DNA from: Polytrichum commune
Taxonomy: Eukaryota; Streptophyta; Polytrichopsida; Polytrichales; Polytrichaceae
Length of the DNA stretch: 64,000 nucleotides
Assembly: GCA_950295325.1 (NCBI GenBank)
Contig: OX485807.1
Span: forward strand, 11,435,001-11,499,000
Reading direction: 5' to 3'
How positions within the stretch are numbered: the stretch's first letter is position 1; the number at the start of each line of letters is the position of its first letter. The notes beneath the pieces are model-generated. The model had not been told where the DNA came from. It did no database searches and saw nothing but the letters and a program-made list of their open reading frames with translations. The translations under genes were made by a program, and so were the position numbers. This document shows positions 13,716-26,538 of the stretch, in pieces.

Positions 13716-13752
<37 letters not shown>
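13716..13752. repeat. (ATT)n microsatellite
   Basis: About twelve uninterrupted ATT units. A related (AAT)n tract lies at 14,023-14,047, a (TA)n tract at 14,272-14,291 and a (T6-7C)n tract at 14,519-14,551. Confidence 0.95.
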
Positions 13753-13756
<4 letters not shown>

Positions 13757-15141
13757 ACTTCAATCACTCACTTCATTTTCTCCAATGTAGATTTCATTGC
13801 ATTTAAGATATTCTTATTATTACTATTATTATGGTATCTGAAAGCTCTATAACTCAATGGTCGAAACTATGTTGAAAATTGATTTTCCTATCGGATTCAC
13901 CACCTAGAAAAATTGTTCAAATCTTACAAATTTTTAATGAACAATTCCTCGGTGTCTTGATTAATACACTCTAACATTTGATTGAATTTGATTGGAAATT
14001 ATATTACATTCAGTTATGGATTTAATAATAATAATAATAATAATAATTCACTGTCTTGTTCAAATAATCTGAATTTTGAGAATAAATCAAAACATCACAT
14101 AGATATAGCCAAAACATTTAAAACAATCATCTTAAGTTGCAAAATGTGCATTTACTTTATAAATAACCCTTATTCCAATTGAGGGCTAAAAGTCCTATGC
14201 TGGGTACAATTTCTTGACTCCAATCAGGACCTCAGTTGTGGGGCCTTCTCACTCTTATTGGTATTGGGTGTGTATATATATATATATATATCAACACACC
14301 CAAGTGCTAGTAATGAGCAAAATTTGAAGGATAGTAAGGTAACTAGGGTCGTGGATTTTGGAGACTATGTGATGTTGATATGAGTTTTTGTAGCAAAAAT
14401 GCTCAAAGTCCTTGAATGGTCATACATGGGCTCCCGAAGATAGATTAGTCTCGAGAAAGACTAAGGAGAAAACCTTGGGACTTGGATCCACATTATTTCC
14501 ATCCAACTAGACAATTAGTTTTTTTCTTTTTTTCTTTTTTTCTTTTTTTCCTAGGCACAAAGTGAGAAATTCAATTGCAAAGGTAACCCAAAAAAAATTC
14601 AACCCAAGCGAGCCTCCAACTAGACAATTAGAGTGGCCCATGTTAATCCTTTTCCCGCTTGTTTATTAAAACCCCCACCAATAGGACCAATTAGTGTAAT
14701 TGGTATCAGATGATTGAGTGCATGGCCTCCACCACACCCCCTTACTTCTATTTGCATATGGTTTTCTTTCATCCTATACTTGCATTTAATTAACAATAAC
14801 AGTCGTGCTACACTAATTATAATATTTAGTGTTATATAGTTTTTAATGTCACTATGGTAACTGTTCAGATGACACTTCTTATGAACATGGGAACAAATAT
14901 TGTCATGGATGATGGATGAGTTCATCCATTGGCCAAAACCTTGCCTTCTCTAGTCAACAACTTGTGATGAAATATTGTCATGGATGATTGAAATTTGGAT
15001 GAGAAATCACTTGATTAGTGACAATTTTTGCAACACTGTAAATCTATACCCCCCCCCCCAATTACAAGGAATGGCAAATTACTCCTTTGGTAAGATGACT
15101 TCATGGAAGTGCAAATTCAAATTCACGAAGGTTCCAAGCTA

Positions 15142-15358
15142 CACCAAATATGATATTTAGTGTGACCTACTATTTGGATTTACATGGTGTTGTATCTTTT
15201 TACTGTTGAATTAATTTTTTACCAAGTAAAGTTGTCGATGCTCTATAATGTCCAAACTACTAGTTTAACATTTGTTGGTAAAATATGAGATGTACTGTAA
15301 ATAGATATAGCATTGTGTAATTTCAAATAGTAAGTCACACTAAATATCATATTTAGTG
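15142..15358. mobile_element. Family A MITE, copy 2 (inside element C)
   Basis: A 217-bp foldback element, collinear with the copy at 3,663-3,880 and flanked by TA on both sides (15,140-15,141 and 15,359-15,360). It lies in the left arm of element C, so it is the youngest of the three nested insertions here. Confidence 0.85.
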
Positions 15359-16202
15359 TACTTCATGAACCTCCCAACTCATGTTATTGGAGTGTTCAAC
15401 CAATTTCATGAACCTCATGATTCCTCTAAACAAACTTGACATGTGGCACACCTCGATTTCATGAATGAGGACCTTTACATGCAACTTCAGGAATCTTCTA
15501 AACCAATTTCATAAATCTTCCAAACCAAGCGGCTCCCGTATTCTCAACTTCACACCTTCTCGGTTCACATTCTTTGCCTTTTTGTTTTGCAATCGGTGAG
15601 AGCCTTCGTGCTAGGTTTGACAGTGGAATTGATTTGGAAGTGACTTTGTGTGCCTACATACAACTCTCTAGTTCTCTAGCAATGATACAGTTCTCTAGCA
15701 TGCTTGGATTTTTCTACGAGGTTTTGTAATGGTTACCTTTTGCACAACTCAACACAACATGTTTTGTTTTCTCTATGCATTCTTTGTGTTCATAGATTCT
15801 AAGACACACATTTATTTAAATTCACATAGAATATGCGGGCGCACGTTTGTTTGTATCACTTGAGTCGTCTGACTCGTCTCCTACATATTGTATAAGCGAA
15901 GAGGAATTTTTGCTATGTTGGTTCCTTTACAAACCATAGAAAACTCTCCATTGCCTAATACTTTAGAGGATAAACTCTATGCTCCTTTGTTTGTAGTTTC
16001 TAAGTATTTAGAAAATGATCCAAAATGTGACAATGGAAACAAACTTAAAGTAAAATAACCTTTGGAAAATGTATTGTTGTGAATGCCCGAAGATTAACAT
16101 AGTTTGTACACATATTCTATTTCTTTACAAGTATTGCTACTTTCTTCACATGTTGTGTTTGGTATGGTAACCATGTTTGGTATGGTAACCATGCCTAGTT
16201 GC

Positions 16203-16480
16203 CCGCGTAGATATAACCGCATAGATGTTGCACTTTGCTCACGAATCATGTATTATATTTTTAACGAGGGTTTATCGTATGTTGACACAAATGAATGTTA
16301 CTATCATCCTTATAATATTGTCATAAGCATAGCCAAAGCTTTTGAAAAAAAAATGGTCAAATAGTGCCCAAACATAGAGGCGGTGTTCACTATTCAAGTT
16401 TACGAGATGAGCACATTCAATGGTTAGTAGAGAGGCTTCATGTAGATCCAGACATCACCGTAAAACCTCTCCATTGCTAG
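16203..16480 (+). pseudogene. Tc1/mariner transposase N-terminal remnant
   Basis: The first frame (to a TAG at 16,362-16,364) contains NEGLSY and, about 27 residues later, IAKAFEKK. This is the spacing of the first helix-turn-helix of Tc1/mariner transposases. A +1 frame then gives a PKHRGG-like linker and DEHIQWLVERL, resembling the second helix-turn-helix, before another TAG at about 16,479. The catalytic D-D-E part is missing. Family assignment rests on motif spacing only. Confidence 0.6.
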
Positions 16481-17161
16481 TTGAATGAAATTTTCAACAA
16501 GAGAATCAACAAGATTTTTGGTAGAGCTAGTCACGAGGAGCGATTAGGAGAATCTTACACATGATGTACCATTCTTTGTGAAATAAAGTCATACAATTCA
16601 TGAAGTTGATTTTTGTGAAGTTGTGAATATGGGTACCAAATCATGGAGTTGTTCACAAACATGGAGTGGAATTGGTTGAAAATTCAAGTCGAATTGGTTG
16701 TATGTATAGTGAACTTGGTTCACGATTCCAATGAAATTGGTAGAACCTATTGTTAAATTGGATTGTAAAATCATGAAATTCAGTTTGCACTTTTGTGAAT
16801 TCATCTTACCAAAGGAGTACGTTGGGTTAACAATTAGTGTTGGTGACACTATACAACAATTTACAATTAATATTCAGCAAGACAATTAGAATAGATGACA
16901 CTAAATATCATATTTAGTGTAGATATTAGGTGGAAATACATTAGTGTAAACCACACTAATCCACATGGACTACATGACCAGTGAGAGGAGAATGGATGAC
17001 AAGTTATAATAATAGCGAGACATCCACATATTCATCCAATTGTATGTGGGACAACACCAATCATGATTTTGAAACAATGCTTGAGCCAATAGTCTTCTTT
17101 TGTAGGCCTTTGCTTTTGAGGCATGGAACATGGAGTTTGTGGATGCAAGACAAACTCTCAA

Positions 17162-17658
17162 GGCCACTTCACACACGAGCCAAGAGCCGTGACCATGAAA
17201 TCATGAGAGCCCAAAAGAAAGTGTCCAAAGGCCGTGCCAACACACCTCCAAAATCATGAAGTGTGGTCATGGATCCTCAAGTGTAGCGTGAAGCCATTTG
17301 TGACTGGGCCCTCAACCGGATACTATTTCAACGAATTTCTATTTATGCAGGTCTTCACACATGATAAAATAAAGTAAATCAACGGTTGTGAACATTCAAA
17401 GTACATGGTCTCCCCAGTTTTGTGTTGGGCCTACCTCCGAGAGGTGGTTTTTGAAAATACTCCAAATGACCATGAAACACGGTCCATTTGATGCCATGTA
17501 GGAATTCATGTAGAAGTTACGTCCATCTTGCATTCACATACTCCGTTGGTCCCTCAAGCGTAGTGTGAAGCGAACTTGGACCGGCTCCGACTTGTCCACC
17601 AATGAGAGGGCTTGAAGTGTAATGGTCACGGGCTCTCAGTCTCGTGTGTGAAGTGGCC
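17162..17658 (+). mobile_element. Family D non-autonomous DNA transposon, copy 3
   Basis: The best-preserved copy, 497 bp. It begins GGCCACTTCACACACGAGCC and ends with the inverse (CTCGTGTGTGAAGTGGCC). The body is collinear with copies at 6.4 kb (inverted) and 10.3 kb. No clear target-site duplication and no coding capacity are seen. Confidence 0.8.
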
Positions 17659-18020
17659 CTCACTATAATGTCATTCAACCAAGATCACAACTCATTGGTG
17701 TGACGGGTTCAAACTTGCATGAAATGTGATGTGTGATGGGCTTAAACGGGCACAAAAATTAAGGATGTGGGTACTATGGTATCTAAAAGCTCTAAGTTTA
17801 CAACACCTAGAACACTAATAGCCCTATTAGTGTGGGTGGAAATTTAGTGTGGACTACATTTTATTTTCTAGTCAAGGTGTAATTAACGTGGGTCCATGAC
17901 CATGGGTCTTCCCCTAAGTCTTCATGAATACTTCCAACCAACACAATGAATATTAGGTATATGACAATGGTAGCACAAAATAAAACAATCACCCACATTA
18001 ATTTCTCATGACAAGAACTA
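17659..18020. other. Intergenic DNA, nothing recognised
   Basis: No open frame or repeat boundary of note is visible. The sequence leads directly into the family B copy that begins at 18,021. Confidence 0.5.
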
Positions 18021-18801
18021 CGCTAAATATTGTATTTTGTGTTAGATGGTAGCTTATGTCACTGTGGTAACTTTTCTAGTGACACTTTGTATAATAGAGT
18101 TTATAAATATTATCATCCCAACTCACTTTTAGTTCATCCACTTATTGAAGCAAATTTTGATATATGTTGCATCCTTAGATGTATGTAATGGAGTGTAGTC
18201 ATGGATGATTCAAATTTGGATGAAAATCCCTTAGTAAGTGACAATTTTTACAACATTGCAAAATACGTAATGCCCAAATGTTTTATCACCAAGGAATGAC
18301 AAACAATGTCAGGTCTACATTGCCCCAGGCTAGATCACATCTTCATTCAACTGGGCCCCATCCCTCCCACGCCTCCTTCACCGCCCAGTCTTCCTGGCCA
18401 CACATGCATGTGAACTCTTCCTCGTTGAAAACCATTGTGACAATACCCAGTCAAAATTACAAATATTCAAGTTGACATCACTTTCATTATTGCCAATTTA
18501 ATTGATGGAGTTCCTTCACATGCCAAAGGAACTTAATGGCTTAAGTGACCGGCCGCTTAATGGCTTAAGTGACTAGGTATCGTCACATTGGTTCCCAATG
18601 GGGGAAGAGTTCCCATGCATGTGCTGGCAGAAGACCAGAAGCAGTGAAGGAGGCATGGGAGAGGCGGGGCCCAGCCCTGGACAGATGTGATCTAGCCTGG
18701 GGCATCTACATTCAATGTTGGTGACACTACACGGGCGGTTTACGATTAGTATTGAGCAACACGAATAGAGAAATTGGTGACACTAAATACAATAGTTAGT
18801 G
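18021..18801. mobile_element. Family B element, copy 2, with nested foldback insertion
   Basis: The ends are CGCTAAATATTGTATTTTGTG and CACTAAATACAATAGTTAGTG, with TA at 18,019-18,020 and 18,802-18,803. The internal blocks GTCATGGATGATTCAAATTTGGATGA and GTTGGTGACACTAC are shared with the other B copies. A 394-bp foldback element occupies 18,321-18,714. Confidence 0.8.
18321..18714. mobile_element. Foldback element inserted in family B, 7-bp target duplication
   Basis: The arms of about 110 bp begin TGCCCCAGGCTAGATCACAT and end with its inverse. TCTACAT is duplicated on each side (18,314-18,320 and 18,715-18,721). The intact family B copy near 20.93 kb provides the empty site (inverse orientation, reading GGTTTACAATTTGTGTTGG). 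The core has a direct repeat of TTAATGGCTTAAGTGAC. No protein is encoded. The 7-8 bp duplication would suit a hAT-type element, but the terminus is not diagnostic. Confidence 0.85.
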
Positions 18802-20847
18802 TAATGTGGGCCATAGAGGAATGGCCATAGCCCACATTAGTAGGACTAAACTATTTTAGTGTGGTATGAAAACAAGAGCAAAATAACCAAGTTTGACTAG
18901 ACAAGTTAAGCCTCCGCATCATCGGTGACTGTGCAGAATTCAGTCCTAAGGAAGGAAAGAAAAAAGATGCCTCAAATGGCTCCGCTAAAGATGCCTCTAT
19001 ATCCTGGAAAGATGGCTTAATAAAAATAGAAAGGCATGGGGAGCCCAGAAAGAAAAAGAAAAAACATGGAGTTTCATCCATCAGTTCCATCCCCTTATTA
19101 TAAAGTATGCTGGCCTTATTATTAGGTCACTCTTCTCACATCACATCCCCTACAATGTGAGTGGTATATTTGGCCTGGCTTATTATCGTTAACATTGGAC
19201 ACTACAATGATAGCCTTATTCTTATCATTAACAATATTGTTTCATGATGAGATTGGATTATGTGTTCAAAATACATTAGCCCCTAAATGTTTGGGTCTAT
19301 TTTCAAAAAGTCAAAGCATTTCACATGAGTCATTTTGGTTTGCTTGAAGGAACGAAATTTCTAAAGTAATTTCCCACGTAAGTAGTAAAATGCATGTTGA
19401 AGCTCTATAAACCAATATTGCATTATGATTTGGACCATGTTTGGCTTGGTGATGATTTTTGGCTCCCATGACTTTAAAATCAGTCTCGTTTCATGTGAAG
19501 AAGATAAACATGAAAACAAAACATACTACAACCATGAAATTTCTTCTGAATTTTCATTTGTGGTAGAGGTGGTATGTATTCGTTACTAGGTATAAAGTTG
19601 CAAAGAAAAAAGTTACAGGATGGACATGATTGAAGCATCTTTAGATTTTGGATTGTACTTTGGGCACTCAAATTCCAATTTTCTCAATAGTGTAGAATCT
19701 ACAAATTATGCCTAAGTCAAACATCTTATGAAAGAAGTATCTCCAACTGAGGTTTGGAAATTGATGAATTGGACCTTTGACTGTAAATTAACCACTTTAT
19801 GGTCGCCCATGCATTTACGGATTAAGGTACCCAACCCATTCCCAATCACCGCCCATTTCGCAACTTAGGCCAACATAATTCCATGCAACACGTTATCGAT
19901 CCTTGACCAGTGATGACATGTCATGATCAAAATCCAACTTAGCCAAATGCTAGTGGCTAAGTTGACAACTAACTTGGTTTAGATTCTGAGCAATCGTTGA
20001 TTACAATAATCAAGCATTCTCGGTGATCGGAAATAGGGTTGCCTATGTCATGAGTAGAGGTTGAAGAGAATATTCACTTAGAAAATTCATAGCAATTTCG
20101 TTATTGTGAAAAAACACTATCATGAAACAACTACGCATTGCTTCTTTCTTTCTTTTTGCTTCTTCATAAGGGAAATTGTTCATGTGATCATACCTAAACC
20201 ACATACATTCTAAATTGCATAATTGTTCATGAATGAGTCGGTTGCCTTAAACCATTACATGTCCAACCTTGTTGAATTTGGTTCACTTGTTCTTATGCAT
20301 GTCATACAATAAATTCATCACCTAAGATGAAATTGACCATAGAATTTTCAATTGTTATCAACTATTCCATTTTATTAATATCAGTACATTGGTTCACCCG
20401 AGTGTTTCAATATGAATATGCTAGTTCAAGGCTCTTCCTTGAGAATAAGCATATTATATGAATTTTAATAGAATATGGCTTAATCCTAGCCCCACCCAAC
20501 GTACGTACTCAAATGAGTAATGTTATGTTGGTGATTGTCGTGTTTCATTTGCTACATATGCATGGGCCCCACCAAACATGTGATCTAGCTTGTCAATGCT
20601 ATCAATGTTAGCACGAAATGGGATGCACGTCTCAACTGGAAAAAAAATGATTGATTGTGACTTTTGTATCTCAAACTCCAGTCTTTGAAACTTAGAATGT
20701 CAATCTTTGGGATATGCAATTGCTAACCGATGAGACATTTCTTGATCCAATCCAGAAGTCATTTTGATTGTGGAGATGGAAGTGCCCACAATAGGGCCAC
20801 ATACCTTACCGATGATTTGGGTTGCCTTCCTTATTTCACCCTTACTA
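18802..20847. other. Intergenic DNA, no gene recognised
   Basis: AT-rich sequence with short frames only. I found no clear repeat boundaries and no motif worth naming. Confidence 0.5.
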
Positions 20848-21052
20848 CACTCAATTTTGTATTTAGTGTCACCAATTATACTCTTGCTCAATGCTAATTG
20901 TAATTCGCCTGGGTAGTGTCACCAACACAAATTGTAAACCTAACATTGTTTGTTATTCCTTGTAAAACCATTCGGGCATTATAGATTTCCAATGTCACAA
21001 TTACTATCGATTACTAGGTGATCTTTCATCCAAACTTCAACCTCTAATGACA

Positions 21053-21084
<32 letters not shown>

Positions 21085-21261
21085 TATGGAATTGTTAGGA
21101 TGCATAATATACCATGGTTTGTTTCCATAATCAACTTGAATTTCATCTAAATTCCAATCATCCATGACAATATTTGTGAGCTTATTCATAAAAGATATCA
21201 TTAGGAAAATACCACAATGACAAAAAAGAATACAACATGACACTAAACACAATATTTAGTG
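20848..21261. mobile_element. Family B MITE, uninterrupted copy
   Basis: A 414-bp element in inverse orientation, with ends CACTCAATTTTGTATTTAGTG and CACTAAACACAATATTTAGTG. TA lies on each side (20,846-20,847 and 21,262-21,263). A (TA)n tract lies inside at 21,053-21,077. It serves as the reference for the two interrupted copies at 14.8 and 18.0 kb. Confidence 0.85.
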
Positions 21262-21263
21262 TA

Positions 21264-24200
21264 GACTTACTCATGGGTTACGTGCCTATTTTACATTAGG
21301 CCAAGTGATCATTACACTCTTAAGGGGTTCGCAATGTTTTTACTAGCGAGAGAGTATCATTGCATATGAGTCCATATCTTGGCATTTATCAAACAAAAAT
21401 GCCTTACGATAAAATGTAGATCGGAGGTTCTTCTTTAAGACAATGTGATGATAGAATGAGCTTCAAAGAATCCATGTTAGTGCAATGGGACACATGTGAA
21501 ATGGATTTACCCCAAACATATAGAGGGGGTGTTCTAAGATGTACAAGCTTTATTTGGTTGTTTATGTTGATCGGACACGTATATTTTAGTGTTGCATGGT
21601 TAAGTAAAATAAAAAATGACACCCAACATGATATGTGTTAAGAAGAAACTAGATGACGTGTTTGAAAGTTATCAACCATTTTAGACTCAATAGTCTAAAC
21701 AATTAGTGGACCTAGTTATTCGTTCAAAGAACCAGTTTACATGCACTTTCGACAATCGTAACTAGGTCATGGGAGGTGTGATTTTCAATATGGTTTTTGC
21801 AAATGTTTCATCACAAATTCGCTATGGTCATACAAGTTCTCTTGCATATACTGATTGGTAGAGGTTGCAACACATGAAAAAGTAGTTGAAATAACACTCA
21901 CATACCTCAACCCTCTTTCGTTGGAGGGTGCATTTCGATGAACTTGGAGATTCATACTACCCTTGATATCGAGGGCAACTTTGCCTACTATCACCAATTC
22001 TCTTTCTATAACCAACCACTTGTATATGGAAGTTGACTCCATTATTAAGATACGGGGAAAATGATGATATTTTCAACAAAATTCGAGAAGATCCAATGGT
22101 CACAAAATGTAAGTTCTCAAGTTGGGGTAGCTAATGAATATCTTGCTTTATCTGAATTTGGACGACATGATGGATGAGAGAGTTCAATTATAATATTGTA
22201 TGTACATATATATGTAGAAGAGACACATGTGAGAACGAGTAAATATATTTAGTTCCTCCTTGACAGAAGACAATGTATATAATAAGATTTAAAGCACATA
22301 AATATAAATATATATGATTAATGAACTCAATGAAACATGTATGAATTGAATATATGACCATATATTGAAACTCCACATCCTTTAAGTGTTCAAAAGAACT
22401 TCAAACTAAGTTGCACCTATCCATTCTTATAACATTCAATCATCTCCATGCCAAATGCCCCCCCCCCCGGATGAAGACATGAAAGTGGGTTAAATGTAAA
22501 TGGATGAAAGGTTGTTGTTTAATATTCAACAAAGTATCTTTCATATGCTGACTCATACAAAGAATCGGCCGAGGCGGAAGTCATAGCATGCAATGGGGTC
22601 AAATGTGGCTTATAGTGGAAAGTTTACTATTGTAAGAATGGCTAAATGTAATGCTAAATCTTGTGCAATATCACTTGATGCTACCTCGTGTTGTAACATT
22701 TAAGCAATGATGTGATTTTTGTGCAAGTGTTTAGAAGAAGAAGAAAAACAAATTTAAAAAATAGGTGCTCTAAATATATAAATTAGTGTGGCATTATAGT
22801 TGGTGGACCATGTTGATTCAAGTGGTCTTTGTGATTTATCATGAAGCATTGAATATCACGTGACATCCTCTTTAGTTGTCACTTGACAATTACAAGAAGT
22901 TTAATGTGGATCGATGATAAATAGTGTGGACCGCACTAAATTAGATGGTTAGTGTGGCTTGTGTATGTACAATATAAAGCTTCAATGTTAATGTGAAAGG
23001 AAACTACATAGGTAAAAAGCGTGATAGCACCATCCTTAACTTCAAGTTGTATTTCACATTACATATTCTAACGTAGTTCATTTCATACCGCGACGAGTCT
23101 AAGGCAAATCATGGTTGATGAAATACATGCTTCAATAAAGTGTTGAAGGTCCCATTTGACCAACACATATGCCCTGCATGTATGTGGTTGATTCACCCCA
23201 ACTTAGGGTACACACACTCTGGAATTGTTACAATAATGAGCAAAATATAATACAATAGATTTTTTTGAGGTGGGACTGCCAAGATTTGGCGGAGAAGTGG
23301 TGCTATGTTAGCGCCACTTCATTTTTTTTCATACCTTGGGTTCATACCCCAATATAACCTCTATGGGTCCAATTTCTCGAACAACTTGACTGCTTGATTT
23401 TGAAGTTTCCTTGGTCTTGGATCCTAGTGTAAACCCACTCTAAATTAGGAGCGCTTTCCACTGATATTTGGCATACCGATGATGCCACATTATTGCCGCT
23501 TCGTGGTTTCATACCTTGGACCATACTGTGGTGTGAATGCTTTGGGTCCAAGATGTTGCTCTTGACCAATACGATCAGTTGATTTTGGAGTTCCTTTGGT
23601 CTTGGACCCTAGGCTAGTGTAAACCCACCCTTAGCGTACGCTATTTGAGGTAAATAAGGTGGGCCACATAACGAGGAAACCGACACTAAAAACATCGAGG
23701 ATACTACTAGGGATGCACCCTATAATCCAACATTGGAGGTTTACAGTACAAATTATCTATGTTCATGTTGGATGAAAAACAATGTGCACTCGAGAGACTC
23801 CCAACCAAATGAGATCCAATGTATCCTATCGAACTTGGATGGTTTGAATGCATCATAAATATTTACAATAGATGTCAACAAAAATTGGAAATCGTCATAA
23901 TCCCAAAATATCCATTATTGAATGTAAATTATCCAGAAATAATATTTACTTAAAGTTTTTGATAGATTACGAAGTATTATAGTTTCCATCGAATAAATAT
24001 ATATAGGACAATATGTGGAGAGAGTGATACAGAATCAATTCCCTTGGACGTACAGTTCCATTCCATTTTGAATTTGTGATGGTGTATACTATGGGCCACA
24101 CCATGATAGTGCAACAAAGGAATACGTCATATTATAAAGACTACACACGGTATTTATTATAACCAATTTCTCATCCAAGAACATAAAGATTATGAGGACT

Positions 24201-24300
24201 TGGTACAATCATTCATCCGTATTGGCACGATATCATCCATAATTTCAAAGATTATGTCCAACAAGCATCGAGTGGAGGTGGATGGCTTGCGCGGCTCATC
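21264..24300. other. Intergenic DNA including a direct repeat
   Basis: No gene is recognised. A diverged direct repeat of about 135 bp occupies 23,313-23,445 and 23,495-23,633. Each copy begins near TTTCATACCTTGG and ends TAGTGTAAACCCAC after a CTTGGTCTTGGA block. A poly-C run lies near 22,450. Confidence 0.55.
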
Positions 24301-25620
24301 ATCCACTCTCGTCTCTATGGATATCTAGTCCATACATAATGTGTCTCTAGTGGAAGGGGATCAGGAGTTGGGATGGATGAGAAACGTGGATGAAATTTGT
24401 AGCCCGTCATTTTTCCCTTCCGGGAAAAGAAAGTGGAGAAAGAAAGGGGAAGGAGGAGTGGCTGTGGCGGCCACCGGACTGAGGGATCTGGTTAAGTGGG
24501 CCTCGCGATCGAAATCGCACCCACGCGCTTCATACGCAAGCGGCAATCGAAGTGCTTTGTGGCCCCGTTGAAACATTTTCCCGCACCGAAGAATCTTGGG
24601 TTGCGCGGTTTTATGGATTTTGGGGCTCAAGCGTTAACTCGCTGTGTGCGTCTGCAAGGTGTTGCGCAAAGATTCGGTCGCCTCTTTGTTGTTGTTTGTC
24701 GTCATTGTCGTTTCGGCGGGGGAGGTGTTTTTTTGTTGGGACTGAGGGATCCAGTGAAGAGAACGACTTTCGGATTGATACTCGGGAGTTAAGAGGTTTT
24801 GGTGATTTCGGGTCATCGTTTCATCCGGGTTTGGGTGGAAATCACTTTTTTGGGTGAGGATCATCTTTTAATTTCGGATCGGCATGTAAGCATCCGAGCC
24901 AGCTGCAAGGGTGGAGAGATTCTACGAAGAGTTTTGCGGGGTTTCCCTTGGGCTTGTGGATTTTGCGAGTTTTTTCTTTTTTTCTTTCTTGTTGTTGCTG
25001 CGGGATCAGTGAAGAAGAAACTCTGTGGAGCCTAGAGCTACTCTTGAAGGTGGGAGGTTGGTCAGTTGGTTGGATTTGTTTGGCTTTGGTTGGGAATTGC
25101 TATGTTTGGGTTGGTTCGGATGCCTGTTCATGGATGACCAGGAACGTGTGCTCAGCTTATTGAAATTTGGTGATCAGTTTTCTGGCTCAGAAAGCTTGGA
25201 TGAATGTCTCGCCAAATTCTTGAATAGTTTATGTGAATGTGGGAACAAGTTGCCATGCCGAGGTTGCTCCTCGAATGTGTATAGTTCAGTGATCAGATCC
25301 AGTTCGTAAGGTGCGGTTCTTGGTGCTGATGATGGTTCTCTTCCGTTTCTGCAGGGTGTTGGAAGAACTGGACTCCAAACCGATTTTATTGATTATTGGA
25401 AAATTTTCCGTGAACTTAGCAGAAAGGAACCTGCGGAGGTTTAGAGTAGTGCGGGGTTTTAATATTTTGATTCTAGTAGAAATGTGGGTGGAATTGAGGA
25501 GGAGGAGGTGCAGCAGGATTGAGTATGCCAGTCGATCAGGGGAAGGGTATTTGGAGGTCTTGTCGAGTTGGGGTGGAAAGAAGGAGTAAGAAGGGCCCAA
25601 GGGGATGGGCACAAGTGCGG
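24301..25620 (+). promoter_or_regulatory. GC-rich promoter/leader region of the histidine kinase gene
   Basis: The composition shifts sharply from the AT-rich flank to GC-rich sequence with many CpG steps (for example GCGATCGAAATCGC near 24,504). Open frames run in several phases on both strands, which is a composition effect. None has a recognised domain or a coherent exon structure. The position, 1-2 kb before the kinase start codon, suggests the promoter and a long 5' leader, possibly with a spliced leader exon. I could not fix a transcription start. Confidence 0.45.
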
Positions 25621-25634
25621 GAAGAAGACAGTGA

Positions 25635-26480
25635 TGATGCGCAGGGTGGATGAGGAGGTTTTGGAAAGAACCCAAGCGTACAGATACGAAGCTTGGAGGA
25701 CAATTTGATGGGAAAAAGAAGAGCAGCCCAGTTATTGTAGATTTACAGGTTTTGATGGTACAAGGTGGATGCGGGTTTGGAACATTCCGAACGCATAGAT
25801 AGATGCGAAACTTTTAGGACAACTAGATGGGAGGAAGAGCCCGAGTTATGAAGAGAGCCAGATGATAGTATAGGGTGGATGCGAGTCTGGAAAGATTCCA
25901 AACGCACAGATACGAAAGCTTTGAGGACAATTTGATGAGAAGAAGGGCCCGGGTTTTTGTAAAGGGCCAGATGGCGGTATAGGGTGGATTCGGGGCTGAA
26001 AGAATTTAAACGCACATATGCAAATCTTTGAGCAGAATTTGATGGGAAGAAGAGCTCTGTTTTTGTCGGCAACCAGATGATGGTGTAGGGTGGATGCGGG
26101 GTTGGAATTAATTTAAGCTCACATACCAAACCTTCAAGGGCAAGTTGCTGGGAAGAAGAATAAGAAGAGTTCTGTTTATGTGGTCAGAGAATAATGGTAT
26201 AGGGTGGATGCGGTTTTGGAAAGATTCCAGACGCACAGAGACGAAACCTTGATGGGAAGAAGACGGAGAGCACTGTGTTTGTAGGTGACCAGATGATGAT
26301 GGTATGCGGTGGGATACGAAACCTTTGAGCACATCTTGATGGAAAGAAGAGCTCTATTATTTGTAGGCAACCAGATAATGGTATAGGGTTTAGATGCAGG
26401 TTTGGAAAAAATCCAAACGCACAGACAACGAGACTCTCTCATTGAGCACGACAATTTGATGGGAAGACGAAGAAGAGCAG
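25635..26480 (+). repeat. Degenerate tandem repeat, ~110-bp unit, about 8 copies
   Basis: Units begin at about 25,644, 25,764, 25,873, 25,982, 26,088, 26,202, 26,306 and 26,385. The consensus order is AGGGTGGATGCGG, TTTGGAAAGATTCCAAACGCACAG, GACGAAACCTTTGAGGACAA, TTTGATGGGAAGAAGAGC, then a CAACCAGATGATGGTAT tail. The seventh unit is shortened. The array ends 60 bp before the kinase start codon. Open frames on the minus strand here simply reflect the repeat. Confidence 0.9.
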
Positions 26481-26538
26481 CATTTCAGTTTGTGTAAATG
26501 GCCAACGAGCCATCCAGCGAGAAGACGTCCAGCTAATA

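Larger units (their letters stand above)
15082..16817 (+). mobile_element. Tc1/mariner-like element C, decayed, inserted in family B
   Basis: The inverted ends CTCCTTTGGTAAGATGA and TCATCTTACCAAAGGAG are flanked by TA (15,080-15,081 and 16,818-16,819), the Tc1/mariner target duplication. Inside, about 16,203-16,480, broken frames read like a Tc1-type helix-turn-helix region: NEGLSY, then AKAFEK, and after a +1 frameshift RDEHIQWLVERL followed by DPDIT. These match the usual order of the two DNA-binding helix-turn-helix units. No DDE domain follows before the right arm begins at about 16,560, so the element is deleted internally and inactive. Confidence 0.75.
14811..16919. mobile_element. Family B element carrying nested elements C and A
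   Basis: The left end is CACTAATTATAATATTTAGTG after TA (14,809-14,810). The right end is CACTAAATATCATATTTAGTG before TA (16,920-16,921). Internal blocks such as GTCATGGATGA and GTTGGTGACACTA match the uninterrupted 414-bp copy at 20,848-21,261 and the copy at 18,021-18,801. The body is split by element C (15,082-16,817), which itself carries a family A MITE. Confidence 0.8.

Noticed and set aside
24496-25675. Several overlapping ORFs on both strands near the GC-rich leader
   Set aside because: They overlap in many frames with low-complexity products. Elevated GC lowers stop frequency, and no conserved motif is visible.
25743-26129. 128-codon minus-strand ORF
   Set aside because: It lies wholly in the tandem repeat. 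Each unit gives a similar peptide, so the frame reflects the repeat period and composition, not a gene.
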